Below are positions 46,167 through 56,014 of a DNA stretch of 64,000 nt, piece after piece (within the stretch, counting starts at the first letter, position 1; each line of letters starts with the position of its first letter). Made by a program: the position numbers and the translations under genes. The DNA comes from Paenibacillus sp. PL2-23 (lineage in GTDB: Bacteria > Bacillota > Bacilli > Paenibacillales > Paenibacillaceae): contig NZ_CP162129.1 in assembly GCF_040834005.1 (NCBI RefSeq), positions 2,070,001-2,134,000 of the forward strand. The letters are read 5' to 3'. The notes under the pieces were generated by a model. The model did not search any database. It saw only the letters and a list, made by a program, of their open reading frames with translations, and had not been told where the DNA came from.

Positions 46167-47597
46167 ATGATACAAATGAATATACAATCCAGCTTTGTAA
46201 ATCCCGTGCTTGGAGGCGATTACCCGGATCCTTCCGTCATTCGAGTAGGCTGCGACTATTATATGACGCATTCTTCTTTCCGCTATTATCCTGGCTTACT
46301 CATTTGGCATTCCAAGGATCTTGTGAACTGGAGACCTTTATGCCATGCGTTACATGAGTATGTAGGCGATGTATGGGCACCAGATTTCATCCAATACGAG
46401 GGGCGTTATTACATTTATTTTCCAGCAGGAGGGACGAATTGGGTTGTTACGGCAATTTCTCCTGGGGGACCGTGGAGCAAGCCAATTGATTTGAAGGTGA
46501 GTCATATCGATCCTGGTCATGTGGCTGGGGCGGATGGCAAACGGTATTTGCATCTTTCAGGCGGACATATCGTGGAATTGGCGCGTGACGGTCTTTCGGT
46601 TATTGGAACCCCGCGTAAGATATACGATGGCTGGCTCTATCCTAACGAGTGGCGAGTCGAGGGGTTCTGTTTGGAATCCCCTAAGCTGATATTTAAGAAT
46701 GGTTATTATTATTTAACTTCAGCCCAAGGGGGGACGGCAGGGCCAGCGACCAGCCATATGGTTGTTTCTGCAAGATCTCATAATCCGTGGGGACCCTGGG
46801 AGAACTCGCCGCACAATCCCATCGTGCGTACCGTCCACCGGGATGAAGCTTGGCATAGTAAAGGTCATGGCACCATATTCGAGGATTCTGATGGTAAGTG
46901 GTGGATTATATATCATGGGTATGAGAAGGGTTATTACACATTGGGAAGACAAACCCTGCTAGAGGCGATTCAATGGACCGAGGACGACTGGTTCAAAACT
47001 TGTGAGGGAGTTCGCATTGATCAACCTGCAACCAAGTCCGTTGGTTCCACGATCGGGCATGAGCTTAATTCTAGTGAAATATTATTAGACGGAGAGATCT
47101 CTCTGAAATGGCAATGTTATGATGCATTGATACATGACCGGTGCCGTGTTGAGAAGGGAGGGCTCATTCTCATGCCTTTGCCGCCAGGAGAACAGATGTC
47201 CCCTTTAGTATATATCGCTCATGAACATTGTTATACCATAGAAGCCAAACTCTCCTTGTTAAGCGATGATTCAGAAGGAAGACTTCTTCTCTTCTACAAT
47301 CGGGAATGCTATACGGGAATTGGATTCAATCGGGAGGGCGTATATGCTATTCGTCAGACCAAAAATTTGCGCCCTAGACCGGTCGGCTCCAGAACTCTGG
47401 AACTGAAGCTCGTCAACGATCATCATGAAGTTGATTGCTATTATAGAATTGATGAGGAAGAATGGGTCAAGCTTCCGGAATCTATGGATACATCGGGCTA
47501 TCATCATAATGCTCTTGGGCAATTCCTCAGCTTGCGACCTGGCGTGGACGCATCAGGAGGGGGAGAAGTTTTCGTCGAATATGTTCGCATCATTTGA
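46167..47597 (+). CDS. Glycoside hydrolase family 43 protein with C-terminal beta-sandwich (module D)
   Basis: Cytoplasmic glycosidase of 476 aa. ATG 46167 has GGGAG at normal distance; ATG 46152 touches AAGGA directly and is less likely. Propeller acids: D21 (DYPDPS), D115 (HIDPGHV) and E170 (CLESPKLI). The C-terminal domain is at about residues 285-476. Paralogue of the module C GH43 with the same architecture, suggesting that both remove the same type of branch sugar from different oligosaccharides. Confidence 0.88.
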   Translation: MIQMNIQSSFVNPVLGGDYPDPSVIRVGCDYYMTHSSFRYYPGLLIWHSKDLVNWRPLCHALHEYVGDVWAPDFIQYEGRYYIYFPAGGTNWVVTAISPGGPWSKPIDLKVSHIDPGHVAGADGKRYLHLSGGHIVELARDGLSVIGTPRKIYDGWLYPNEWRVEGFCLESPKLIFKNGYYYLTSAQGGTAGPATSHMVVSARSHNPWGPWENSPHNPIVRTVHRDEAWHSKGHGTIFEDSDGKWWIIYHGYEKGYYTLGRQTLLEAIQWTEDDWFKTCEGVRIDQPATKSVGSTIGHELNSSEILLDGEISLKWQCYDALIHDRCRVEKGGLILMPLPPGEQMSPLVYIAHEHCYTIEAKLSLLSDDSEGRLLLFYNRECYTGIGFNREGVYAIRQTKNLRPRPVGSRTLELKLVNDHHEVDCYYRIDEEEWVKLPESMDTSGYHHNALGQFLSLRPGVDASGGGEVFVEYVRII

Positions 47598-47697
47598 ATG
47601 AAATAAGATAATAAATCATGCGATTGTTCAATTTTGAGTCATTATATAACTTTTATAATAAGATTGTAAGAATATAACGCAAAGGAGACAAAGGCAT

Positions 47698-49260
47698 ATG
47701 AAAAAGGGGATTAATTTGCTTTTGGTTGTAATCTTCTCGATCGCAAGCATAATGGGCTGCAGCGGAGGCAATACGAATTCGAGTGGTACGAGCACAAATC
47801 CGACAAACACGAACCCAGAGGCAACAAGCAAGGCGGAGCCCGTCAAAGAAAAGCTCGCTATCAGTATGGTTGTACCATCTTACGCGGGAGGAGGCTGGCC
47901 GGATAATAACCATCCTACCATTAAGTACCTGAATGAAAAGTTCAACATCGAGCTTGATGTACAGTGGATTCCAGGACCGAACTATAATGAAAAGCTTAAT
48001 GTCCTGGCGGCTTCGGATAATCTCCCTGATATTTACCGAGCTAACCCTGGCAGCAACCTATACGAGAAGTGGCAAGGAGAAGGCGCGTTCGTCGAACTAT
48101 CCTCCTATATCGATAACTATCCTAATTTGAAAAACGCATTTCCAGAGGAATATTGGAAGTTCTTGAATCCCAAGGACAAAATTTATGGTGTCCCGTATGG
48201 AGCCCCCACTAATCCGACTGCCTTCGTCGTTCGTAAAGATTGGCTAGACAATGTAGGGCTGTCGGTTCCCAATCCGGATACGTTTACAATTGATGAATTT
48301 TATGAAATTGCAAAAGCATTTGCGTTAAAAGATCCTGATCAAAACGGAAAAAACGATACGCTGGGCTTCTCCTTCGGCAAATTTAGCGGAGAGCTGCCGT
48401 TACGTTATGCGTTCGGCTTGTCCGATGGCTGGATGGAAATCGGTGGGGAGTTGGTCCCTTATATCGTACAGGAAGCAGAGATGAAGGAATACCTGACTTT
48501 CCTGAATAAAGCATACAAGGAAGGTGTCTTGGACAAGGATTTCCCGATTAACGAGGGGCAGGCCATTAACGAGAAGGTCAGCTCAGGAAAGCTGGGTCTT
48601 GCTATCCATATTCCAATCGCTCTTCTTCGGAATGAAGCGAAGGTGAAAGAGGTGCAGCCTAATGCGGAATTCGTGCAGCTTGCTCCGCCGATCGGACCGA
48701 CGGGCATCCAATTGAACGATTCCGTGGAGCTTCTCGATAAGGTCGTTCTCAATGGTAAGATGGATCAAGCCAAGGTCGAGCGAATATTGGAAATGATGGA
48801 CTGGTGGGTGACAGACGAAGGAACGGACATTATTAAGAATGGTCCTCCTAACGTATTCTACAAGGATAACGGAGACGGAACGTTTACTCCAACAGACGAG
48901 GCGTTAAGCGAAGGAACGAGATTGGCCATTCTCAATAACTGGGTGTTCAGAAGAATTGCAAACGATCATGACGTATTCAAGTGGGATTCCCAGGAATATC
49001 GGGAACGGATTACATCTTTCTTCGAGATGAATGAGAAATACGCAGCGCCGCTCAATCCAGCTTCCGGCATCACGTTTATGTCTCCGACTTTTGCTAAGAA
49101 GTGGACTGATCTGGAGAAAAAATATCATCAAACGGTATTCAAAATTATTATGGGCGAGGCGCCATTGGATTCCATCTCGGGGGCAATTGCGGATTGGAAG
49201 AAGAACGGCGGGGACGATATCATAAAGGAAATTAATGAAGCGTATCAACAAATGAAGTAA
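47698..49260 (+). CDS. Sugar-binding lipoprotein 2 (module D)
   Basis: Solute-binding lipoprotein of 520 aa (lipobox ending GC, Cys21), ATG after AAAGGAGAC. A Thr/Asn/Ser-rich linker covers about residues 23-45. It is a close paralogue of the protein at 41080 along its full length (for instance NPDTFTIDEFYEIAKAFAL, GPTGIQLND, WWVTDEGTDIIKNGPP). No permease accompanies it, so it probably feeds the module D permeases with a second or related ligand, or serves as the sensor partner of the kinase encoded downstream. Confidence 0.92.
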   Translation: MKKGINLLLVVIFSIASIMGCSGGNTNSSGTSTNPTNTNPEATSKAEPVKEKLAISMVVPSYAGGGWPDNNHPTIKYLNEKFNIELDVQWIPGPNYNEKLNVLAASDNLPDIYRANPGSNLYEKWQGEGAFVELSSYIDNYPNLKNAFPEEYWKFLNPKDKIYGVPYGAPTNPTAFVVRKDWLDNVGLSVPNPDTFTIDEFYEIAKAFALKDPDQNGKNDTLGFSFGKFSGELPLRYAFGLSDGWMEIGGELVPYIVQEAEMKEYLTFLNKAYKEGVLDKDFPINEGQAINEKVSSGKLGLAIHIPIALLRNEAKVKEVQPNAEFVQLAPPIGPTGIQLNDSVELLDKVVLNGKMDQAKVERILEMMDWWVTDEGTDIIKNGPPNVFYKDNGDGTFTPTDEALSEGTRLAILNNWVFRRIANDHDVFKWDSQEYRERITSFFEMNEKYAAPLNPASGITFMSPTFAKKWTDLEKKYHQTVFKIIMGEAPLDSISGAIADWKKNGGDDIIKEINEAYQQMK

Positions 49261-49382
49261 TTAATCGATTTGCATTGTGCTAGACTCCAATATGCTTTAT
49301 CGTTAGATTATTACTTGAAATGAGGCCCGTCATTCCTGGCGAGGTCTCATTTCTAACTTGTTCAGACGAGGGGGGTGAGCGA

Positions 49383-50399
49383 ATGTATTCGGTCATAGTG
49401 GCGGAGGATGAACCTTGGATTCGCGGTGCAGTCGTGGAAATGATCGAGAAAGCGGGCAAGCAGTTTCAAGTCGTCGGCGAGGCCGAAACGGGAGAAGAGG
49501 CTTGGGAGTTGATTCAAAGCACCTGGCCGTTGCTGCTCATCACAGATATTAGAATGCCGGATATGGACGGTTTGGCTCTCATTCAGAAGATAAGGGAGCA
49601 TCAAATTCCGATGGCCATTATTATCGTTAGCGGTTATGACAACTTTCAATACGCCCAGCAGGCTATATCGCTTGGGGTAACCGATTATTTGCTAAAGCCC
49701 GTTGAATACAGCCAGCTAACGACAGTGCTTGATCGCTGCAAGGAGACGATTGCGGCGCATAAGGAATTAAATGAATGCTTCGTTCGCATTCAAGCTTTTA
49801 TCGAGAAGATGTTCGACTCCGATCCCAGAACGCTCTTGAGGAAGCAGCATGATCTCGTGCAATCGATTCTAAGCTTAAAGCTGCTAAACGCTGGAGCTTG
49901 TCGAAATTTACTGCGATTATTCGAGTCTAGAATACGGCAGACATGCGACGAGATGGGGATTGATTCTAAATTTCAGATAATAAGGGCAGGACATGACAAC
50001 GACGTTGTGCTGGAGGATTTTCGAGGTCTGCTTCTCCAATGGATTACAGAATATCCTCATGTTAAGTCACAAGACACGAAGCTGATTATTGATCAGCTTA
50101 TTAAGCAATTGAACCTTCAATACAAGAAGGACTGGAGCTTACAGGAGATGGCGGAGTATACCCAACTCAGCCCCTCTCATTTCGGCGTTTTATTCAAAAA
50201 ACAAACCGGCATGTCGCCGGTCAATTATATAAATCGAATTCGAGTCGAGCAAGCGAAAGAAAGACTGATGCAAACGGATAAAAAAATATACGAGATTGCG
50301 GAGGAAGTGGGCTTCTCGAATCTTCCGTATTTTACGCGATTGTTTAAGCAGGTGGCCGGGCTGACGCCCAAAGAGTTCAGAAAGAGGCTGGGTCAATGA
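49383..50399 (+). CDS. AraC-type response regulator, YesN-like (module D)
   Basis: Two-component response regulator of 338 aa. ATG 49383 follows GAGGGGGG; the open frame upstream has no family similarity. The receiver domain covers residues 1-120 with phosphorylation site D55 (ITDIRMPDMDG), acidic pair E8-D9, and K106 in YLLKPVEY. The C-terminal AraC double helix-turn-helix is at about 235-335 (YTQLSPSHFGVLFKKQTGMS, then GFSNLPYFTRLFKQVAGLTP). Its stop overlaps the kinase start by four bases, so the two are translated together and form one signalling pair. Confidence 0.93.
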   Translation: MYSVIVAEDEPWIRGAVVEMIEKAGKQFQVVGEAETGEEAWELIQSTWPLLLITDIRMPDMDGLALIQKIREHQIPMAIIIVSGYDNFQYAQQAISLGVTDYLLKPVEYSQLTTVLDRCKETIAAHKELNECFVRIQAFIEKMFDSDPRTLLRKQHDLVQSILSLKLLNAGACRNLLRLFESRIRQTCDEMGIDSKFQIIRAGHDNDVVLEDFRGLLLQWITEYPHVKSQDTKLIIDQLIKQLNLQYKKDWSLQEMAEYTQLSPSHFGVLFKKQTGMSPVNYINRIRVEQAKERLMQTDKKIYEIAEEVGFSNLPYFTRLFKQVAGLTPKEFRKRLGQ

Positions 50400-52240
50400 G
50401 TGTGTTCAAGGGAGCTGTCCGTTTTCCCATTAAGGTAAAGCTCACTATGGCATTTCTGAGTATAAGCATGCTTGGCGTCATCTTAATGGCAGTGATTGCG
50501 CATGTCAACTACAGCAACGCAACCAAAAAGGACTTCTATACGATTGCAGATCAAGCTGTAACAAGAACAAATCATCAAATTGACCTGTACTTTAAACAAT
50601 TGGAGCAAGCTGTCGCAACAACGATTGCTGGACCTATTAACGTAGGAATTGGTGGCAATGATTCCGCGTTCGGTATGATTCAGAAATGGTTGAACAACCC
50701 TTCAAACCCGCTTAGGCAAACCGATGTCAAAACGATAGAGGACATCTTGAATCGTTATATTGCATTCAATTATTCCGAAATCGCAGGCATGTTTATCGTG
50801 TCCAACGATGGTCAACTCATCTCGTCAACTGGGACGAGCATTTCGATCGAAAATTTGAAATCCGAGCCTTGGTACTCCTCCAAGCAATTAGATCGGACCA
50901 TCATTATTCCGACCTACTATACCAATTTTAATTCAACCAATAAAGATACCGCCATGATATCGCTCATCATACCCATTAACAGCACGGAAACGTTAAAGCC
51001 AGTAGGGAAATTAATTATTTGTATGAAGCTTAGCGAAATTAGCCGCATACTGGGGCAAACCAATTTGGGGGATAGCGGCTACTTTTTCATCGCCGCTGAC
51101 GACGGAACTATTGTCCATCACCCGGAGGTCGCTATCATATCACAAAACCTGAGTGAAACCTCTTTTTCCACATTAGATTTCGATCGGCGGCAGTCGATTC
51201 AAGACTGGGATGGCAAAACATATCTGCTGTCCTATCATAAATCTGAATTCACGGGATGGAAGGTCATCGCCTTCGTACCCTTCTCCGAGATGGCGAATGG
51301 CTTAACAATCGCTACTAAAGCGACGTTAGTTGCGGGAGCTGCTTTGTTCTGTATTATTTTAATAACAGTTCCAATCATGTCTAATCGACTTGTTCGACCT
51401 ATTCTATCGCTGAAAAACGCGATGCTGAAGGTTCAGCGCGGCGACCTGCATGCTCGGGCTGATGTAAGAGGCGGAGATGAACTGCAGGTGCTCAATCACG
51501 CATTCAATCAAATGACCGTCAATCTGGAGCAGCTGATCCAGACCGTTTCTTCGTTAAAGGTTCGGGAGGTTAATTTGGAGCTTAAGCAGAAGGAAGCCTT
51601 AATTCAGGCGCTGCAAAATCAAATCAACCCGCATTTGCTTTACAATACGCTGGATATTATTAAGAGCATTGCGTATTTGGAGGAGGTTCCCGTTATCGAG
51701 AAGATGTGTGCGAACCTCGCCAGTATTTACCGGTACACGGCTTCACTGCCTGAGATTGAAGTGGAACTGCAGAAAGAGCTAGACCATGTCAGGAAATATT
51801 TAGAGATTATTCATATTAGGTTCACCATGCATTTCCAAAGCAATATTTACATTCATGAAAAATATTTGTCTAATAGCATCATTAAATTTTCAATTCAGCC
51901 TATTGTCGAAAATGTTGTTAAATATGCGGTTGAGCCGCGCAAAGGAAAGGCTGCTGTATTAATTAATGCCTATCCTAACGAAGAAAGCTTAATTATAGAA
52001 ATTGCTGACAATGGCCCTGGCATACCTGATGGGATATTGCAAAGCCTTCAGGAGAAGTTAGCGTCGATTTCCAATGCCGATCTGGAGTCGCTAGCCCAGA
52101 TGGATACGGTTGGTATCGTCAACGTGCATACCCGTCTCGTCCTTCAATACGGAAAACAATATGGATTAAAGCTGGATTCATTTGCCGAGCGGGGTACCAT
52201 CGTGTCGATTCGCATTCCATTTACAGTAAAATTGAATTGA
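50396..52240 (+). CDS. Sensor histidine kinase, YesM-like (module D)
   Basis: Membrane kinase of 614 aa that would phosphorylate the overlapping response regulator. Membrane spans at about residues 17-36 and 308-330 enclose a dCache-like extracellular sensor. HAMP follows at about 330-382, then the His-kinase region with H413 (NQINPHLLYNTLD) and an ATPase domain (N-box PIVENVVKYAVEP, G-box IADNGPGIPDG). The order regulator-then-kinase and its position after a spare binding protein suggest sensing of the extracellular sugar handled by module D. The gene ends 64 bases before IS copy 3 with no terminator visible. Confidence 0.93.
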   Translation: MSVFKGAVRFPIKVKLTMAFLSISMLGVILMAVIAHVNYSNATKKDFYTIADQAVTRTNHQIDLYFKQLEQAVATTIAGPINVGIGGNDSAFGMIQKWLNNPSNPLRQTDVKTIEDILNRYIAFNYSEIAGMFIVSNDGQLISSTGTSISIENLKSEPWYSSKQLDRTIIIPTYYTNFNSTNKDTAMISLIIPINSTETLKPVGKLIICMKLSEISRILGQTNLGDSGYFFIAADDGTIVHHPEVAIISQNLSETSFSTLDFDRRQSIQDWDGKTYLLSYHKSEFTGWKVIAFVPFSEMANGLTIATKATLVAGAALFCIILITVPIMSNRLVRPILSLKNAMLKVQRGDLHARADVRGGDELQVLNHAFNQMTVNLEQLIQTVSSLKVREVNLELKQKEALIQALQNQINPHLLYNTLDIIKSIAYLEEVPVIEKMCANLASIYRYTASLPEIEVELQKELDHVRKYLEIIHIRFTMHFQSNIYIHEKYLSNSIIKFSIQPIVENVVKYAVEPRKGKAAVLINAYPNEESLIIEIADNGPGIPDGILQSLQEKLASISNADLESLAQMDTVGIVNVHTRLVLQYGKQYGLKLDSFAERGTIVSIRIPFTVKLN

Positions 52241-52304
52241 TATTTAGCAACAAATTACCCTTGCAAAGCATTTATTTATTGTTGCTACCCCATCCAAGCT
52301 AATT

Positions 52305-53969
52305 CCTGAATCCGTGACAGCTTAGGTCCCCTACCTCCTAGGCAGTCCGTATTTTGGAAAAGAGGCGTAGAAGATTGTGTATCTTACAACATTCCCACCT
52401 TCGGATTCAAACAAGGAGCACTTTTCACAGGAAGCAAGGCATGCGAAATAAACCTCCTTTTTTACAGGGGGGGGGAGGCGACTGGTGGCTGTGCTTGCGT
52501 TTCATTCACAATAATCAGGCAAATGCCTGGTAGATTCGACGAACGGTTTGGAACCATGGACTGTAACGGCCGAAATTGAAGGACGTTTGTCGGGCATGGC
52601 GGCTGACTCTAGCTGCGATGTAGATGATGTTCTGAATGACAGTTCGGATACGACGGCGCCCGACGCCTCCACGAATCGGTGCATCATCTTGACGTAAGCT
52701 TTCTTGTCCCATGATGCGAAGCAGGTTATAGGCGAATACGCCAGCGTGCAGGACTAGCTCATTCGTATCGAACTTGCCTGCCGGCAATCGCTCCAAATCT
52801 AGATCGGTCTTAAGCTCACTATGAAATTGCTCGCTTGTGCCATGATCGCGATAAAGCTCAATGACACGCCATGGCGAGCAAGTCAGAGATGTCCAGTAAA
52901 CGTTCACTTCCACATCTGGAAACATGAGCACCTGCCCATCCCGATCGATCGTACGCACGATGACTTGGAACACTTGACGCAGGTTACAATCGAAGTCTTT
53001 CTGTGGAAATGTAATCGCGCCGATGTAGGTGGTCTTCCCAGGGCGTTGCTCACAAGATATCCCTTTGTCTTCGGCTACTCGCAGCCAGCTTTCTTTGGAA
53101 GCGCCGCGAAGATTGACTTTAATGATGTAGTCAACATCTTTCTCCGCGTGGCAAACTTGCAAGTTTTCAAGACTATCGTGAGCAGAATCCATACGGACGA
53201 GTAGACGATCACTTGTAATGCGACGAGCGTAATGAATCGTTTCCCGAAGGAAATCAGCACCATCTTTCTGGCTGTGTGTACTACCTTCACGCAATTGAAG
53301 ATTTACGCCATACCCTTCTCGGCCCAAATAGGCAAAGATGGGGGCATATCCAAATGTTCCTTTGTACGTGAGGGAGACACCTTCTTTTTTGGTGCCGGAG
53401 TTATCGAACGGCGAAACGTCAATGTCCAGCGGTATGACCGTATGCTCGCCTGCGTCAAGTCCAGTTACCGGGGCATTGAGGTTTCGGATGAGGTCGGCAG
53501 ATTCCTGCAACAGAATGTCATTCCAATTGGCATCTATTGTTTGTGCAGCGGCATCCAGTCGCTGACGGAGCGTAGGGCTTGAAGGCACTTTGCGAATACC
53601 CAGGCATGTTTGAAACACCGTATCTTTGCGAAAAGGCTCGATGTGGTCGAAATCGCTTTTACCTTGGCAGAGCAGACCAAGATAGCTTTTCATGACTTCG
53701 CCGTTCCCGTGGATCGGATTCTCCATTCCTTTAACGGCTGAGCGATTAAGACGCTGAGACAACTGTGTATGGGAAAGCAGCGCACCGACCGCAGCCAAGC
53801 CTGCATGCGTTGTTAAGAGGATTTCCTTAGATTGGGTGAATTGGATCTTCATATTCAGCACCTCGTTGGTGAAAGTAGATAATAAGCGATTATCTTTAAT
53901 TTTCGACTTCAGAGATGCATTTTCCTTTAAATATCTCGGTTTTTATAAACTTTGTATCACGGATTCAGG
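52305..53969 (-). mobile_element. IS1380-like insertion sequence, copy 3 (1665 bp)
   Basis: Same orientation as copy 1, flanked by TAATT duplications (52300-52304, 53970-53974). It is three bases longer, because a G-run in the noncoding end is nine G rather than six. It has a few point differences in that end region and a silent change in the transposase, so it is slightly diverged from copies 1 and 2. It separates the module D kinase from the module E permeases. Confidence 0.93.
52515..53852 (-). CDS. IS1380-family transposase, copy 3
   Basis: Predicted protein of 445 aa, same as copies 1 and 2; the visible substitution near 53391 changes one Thr codon to another. Frame intact. It points away from module E, so transposase transcription would not run into the permease genes. 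Confidence 0.88.
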   Translation of the reverse strand: MKIQFTQSKEILLTTHAGLAAVGALLSHTQLSQRLNRSAVKGMENPIHGNGEVMKSYLGLLCQGKSDFDHIEPFRKDTVFQTCLGIRKVPSSPTLRQRLDAAAQTIDANWNDILLQESADLIRNLNAPVTGLDAGEHTVIPLDIDVSPFDNSGTKKEGVSLTYKGTFGYAPIFAYLGREGYGVNLQLREGSTHSQKDGADFLRETIHYARRITSDRLLVRMDSAHDSLENLQVCHAEKDVDYIIKVNLRGASKESWLRVAEDKGISCEQRPGKTTYIGAITFPQKDFDCNLRQVFQVIVRTIDRDGQVLMFPDVEVNVYWTSLTCSPWRVIELYRDHGTSEQFHSELKTDLDLERLPAGKFDTNELVLHAGVFAYNLLRIMGQESLRQDDAPIRGGVGRRRIRTVIQNIIYIAARVSRHARQTSFNFGRYSPWFQTVRRIYQAFA

Positions 53970-54090
53970 TAATTGTATGCTTATATTAGATACATTAGCT
54001 GGATGTTAGGTAGTAGCTTATATTGTATACATTGTATTCAATGTGGCAATATCTTAATGTCCATATTTGCGGAAAGGGGAGAAAGAAGAT

Positions 54091-54996
54091 TTGAATCGCC
54101 TTCTTGGCAATATGAAGTTGAACTGGCAGTTGTACGTGCTAATTGTACCGCCGATCGCTTGGTTTCTTGTATTTCAGTATCTTCCTCTATACGGCATACA
54201 GCTGGCTTTCAAGGATTTTATTGCTGTAGAGGGAATATGGAGAAGTCCTTGGGTGGGCATGGAAAACTTTGAGCGTTTCTTTCGTTCCTATAACTTCTGG
54301 ACATTGATTCGCAATACGCTTGAAGTTAGTTTATACCAACTGGTTCTCGGCTTTCCGGCACCCATTCTGCTAGCGCTCATGCTGAACGAAGTTGTAATCG
54401 TCAAGTTCAAGAAGACCGTTCAGATGGTTGCTTATGCACCTCATTTTATATCCACTGTCGTAATTGTCGGAATGCTGGGCGTATTCCTTTCTCAAGAAAC
54501 AGGATTGCTCAACATAGCTCTCGAGAAGCTGGGACTAGACCAAATTGCATTCCTTTCTTCGCCGTCATGGTTCAAAACCCTGTTTGTTACTTCTGGCGTA
54601 TGGCAAGGTGTGGGTTGGAGTTCCATCATATATTTGGCAGCGCTTTCAGGTGTCGATACGCAGTTGCATGAAGCAGCGATCGTAGATGGAGCTTCAAAGA
54701 TTCAAAGAATATGGCATATTAACATTCCCGGCATACTTCCTACCATTATCATTTTGTTAATTCTGGAGATTGGAGGCTTAATGTCGATCGGTTTCGAAAA
54801 AATTTTTTTAATGCAAAATGCGTTGAATTTGTCTTCATCAGACGTCATATCCACTTATGTCTATCGCATTGGCTTGTTGGGGGCCGACTTCAGCTTTGCA
54901 ACAGCTGTTGGATTGTTTAATTCCATCATCAATTGTCTCTTGCTCCTGTATGTTAATGCATATTCCCGTAGATTAACCAAAACTAGCCTCTGGTAA
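54091..54996 (+). CDS. Sugar ABC transporter permease, LplB type (module E)
   Basis: First permease of the module E importer, 301 aa from TTG 54091, nine bases after GGGGAG; the frame is open from a TTG at 54067 that lacks a ribosome site. Marks are PLYGIQLAFKDF and docking loop EAAIVDGASKIQRIWHINIP. It groups with the A and B first permeases. IS copy 3 ends 121 bases upstream, so the native promoter may lie in the short remaining gap or have been separated. Confidence 0.92.
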   Translation: MNRLLGNMKLNWQLYVLIVPPIAWFLVFQYLPLYGIQLAFKDFIAVEGIWRSPWVGMENFERFFRSYNFWTLIRNTLEVSLYQLVLGFPAPILLALMLNEVVIVKFKKTVQMVAYAPHFISTVVIVGMLGVFLSQETGLLNIALEKLGLDQIAFLSSPSWFKTLFVTSGVWQGVGWSSIIYLAALSGVDTQLHEAAIVDGASKIQRIWHINIPGILPTIIILLILEIGGLMSIGFEKIFLMQNALNLSSSDVISTYVYRIGLLGADFSFATAVGLFNSIINCLLLLYVNAYSRRLTKTSLW

Positions 54997-55012
54997 TGAG
55001 GAGTGAATCTAA

Positions 55013-55915
55013 ATGAAGAGCAACCAATTGGCTCAACACTGGTCAGATCGTTGGTTCGATCGCTTTAATCTGTTTCTTCTCTCTTTGCTGCTGATTATCT
55101 TTGTCTATCCTCTATTGTTTATTGTAAGTGCTTCCATTAGTAACCCTAATCTGGTGATCGCAGGCGAGGTATGGCTGCTTCCCAAGGGCTTAACTTTGGA
55201 CGGTTATAAGCACATTTTGGAGTACAGTGCTTTATGGGTCGGCTATCGGAACACGATCATGTATGTCGCGGTTGGCGTCCCGTTATCCGTCTTGATGACG
55301 GTGTGCGCGGCTTATCCGTTATCCCGCAGGGATTTTATGATTCGAAACACAGTGATGGGATTTTTTGTGTTTACCATGTTTTTTGGCGGTGGTATGATCC
55401 CTACTTACCTGCTTGTTAAATCGCTTGGCTTGCTGGACACGTTTCTAGCCATCATCGTACCCAGCATGCTTACGGTATGGAATATTATTTTGACCCGTAC
55501 TTACTTTCAATCGAACATTCCAGATGAGCTTTGGGAAGCGGCATCCATTGACGGCTGTACCAACTTCAAGTTTTTATGGAGCATTGTTATGCCACTGTCA
55601 AAGCCGATCCTTGCGGTCATGGTGTTGTTTTACGCGGTGGCCAAGTGGAATTTGTTTTTCGATGCTTTAATCTATTTGTCCGATCGTTCACTGTATCCGT
55701 TGCAGCTTATACTTAGGGACATCATTGTAAGTGCTCAATTGTCTCCAGATATGCTCCAAGGCATCGAGCCTTCCCAGCAGCAGCTGCTTATGAATTTATC
55801 CAATAGCATGAGATACGGAGTTATTATCGTGGCGAGCATTCCGGTTATGATCATGTATCCCTTTATACAGAAGCATTTCGTGAAAGGTATGCTCGTAGGG
55901 TCTCTCAAGGGCTAG
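55013..55915 (+). CDS. Sugar ABC transporter permease, YtcP type (module E)
   Basis: Second permease of the module E importer, 300 aa, ATG after TGAGGAG. Marks are FTMFFGGGMIPTYLLVKSLG, docking loop EAASIDGCTNFKFLWSIVMP, and the end YPFIQKHFVKGMLVGSLKG. It is 16 bases after its partner and 99 before the binding protein. Confidence 0.93.
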   Translation: MKSNQLAQHWSDRWFDRFNLFLLSLLLIIFVYPLLFIVSASISNPNLVIAGEVWLLPKGLTLDGYKHILEYSALWVGYRNTIMYVAVGVPLSVLMTVCAAYPLSRRDFMIRNTVMGFFVFTMFFGGGMIPTYLLVKSLGLLDTFLAIIVPSMLTVWNIILTRTYFQSNIPDELWEAASIDGCTNFKFLWSIVMPLSKPILAVMVLFYAVAKWNLFFDALIYLSDRSLYPLQLILRDIIVSAQLSPDMLQGIEPSQQQLLMNLSNSMRYGVIIVASIPVMIMYPFIQKHFVKGMLVGSLKG

Positions 55916-56014
55916 GAAAAACTGAATCCTCCATGAAAGGGGGGATGCCGTGGAGGTTGCGCGTCCTGCAAACTAAAGTGTTCGGATTGAACTACCAAAT
56001 GAAGGGGTGTTGAA

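Noticed and set aside
39342..53969. Module D as a composite transposon between inverted IS copies 2 and 3
   Set aside because: Each copy has its own matching target duplication (TAAAAA and TAATT). The outer flanks of the pair do not match, which points to independent insertions. The same holds for copies 1-2 and 1-3.
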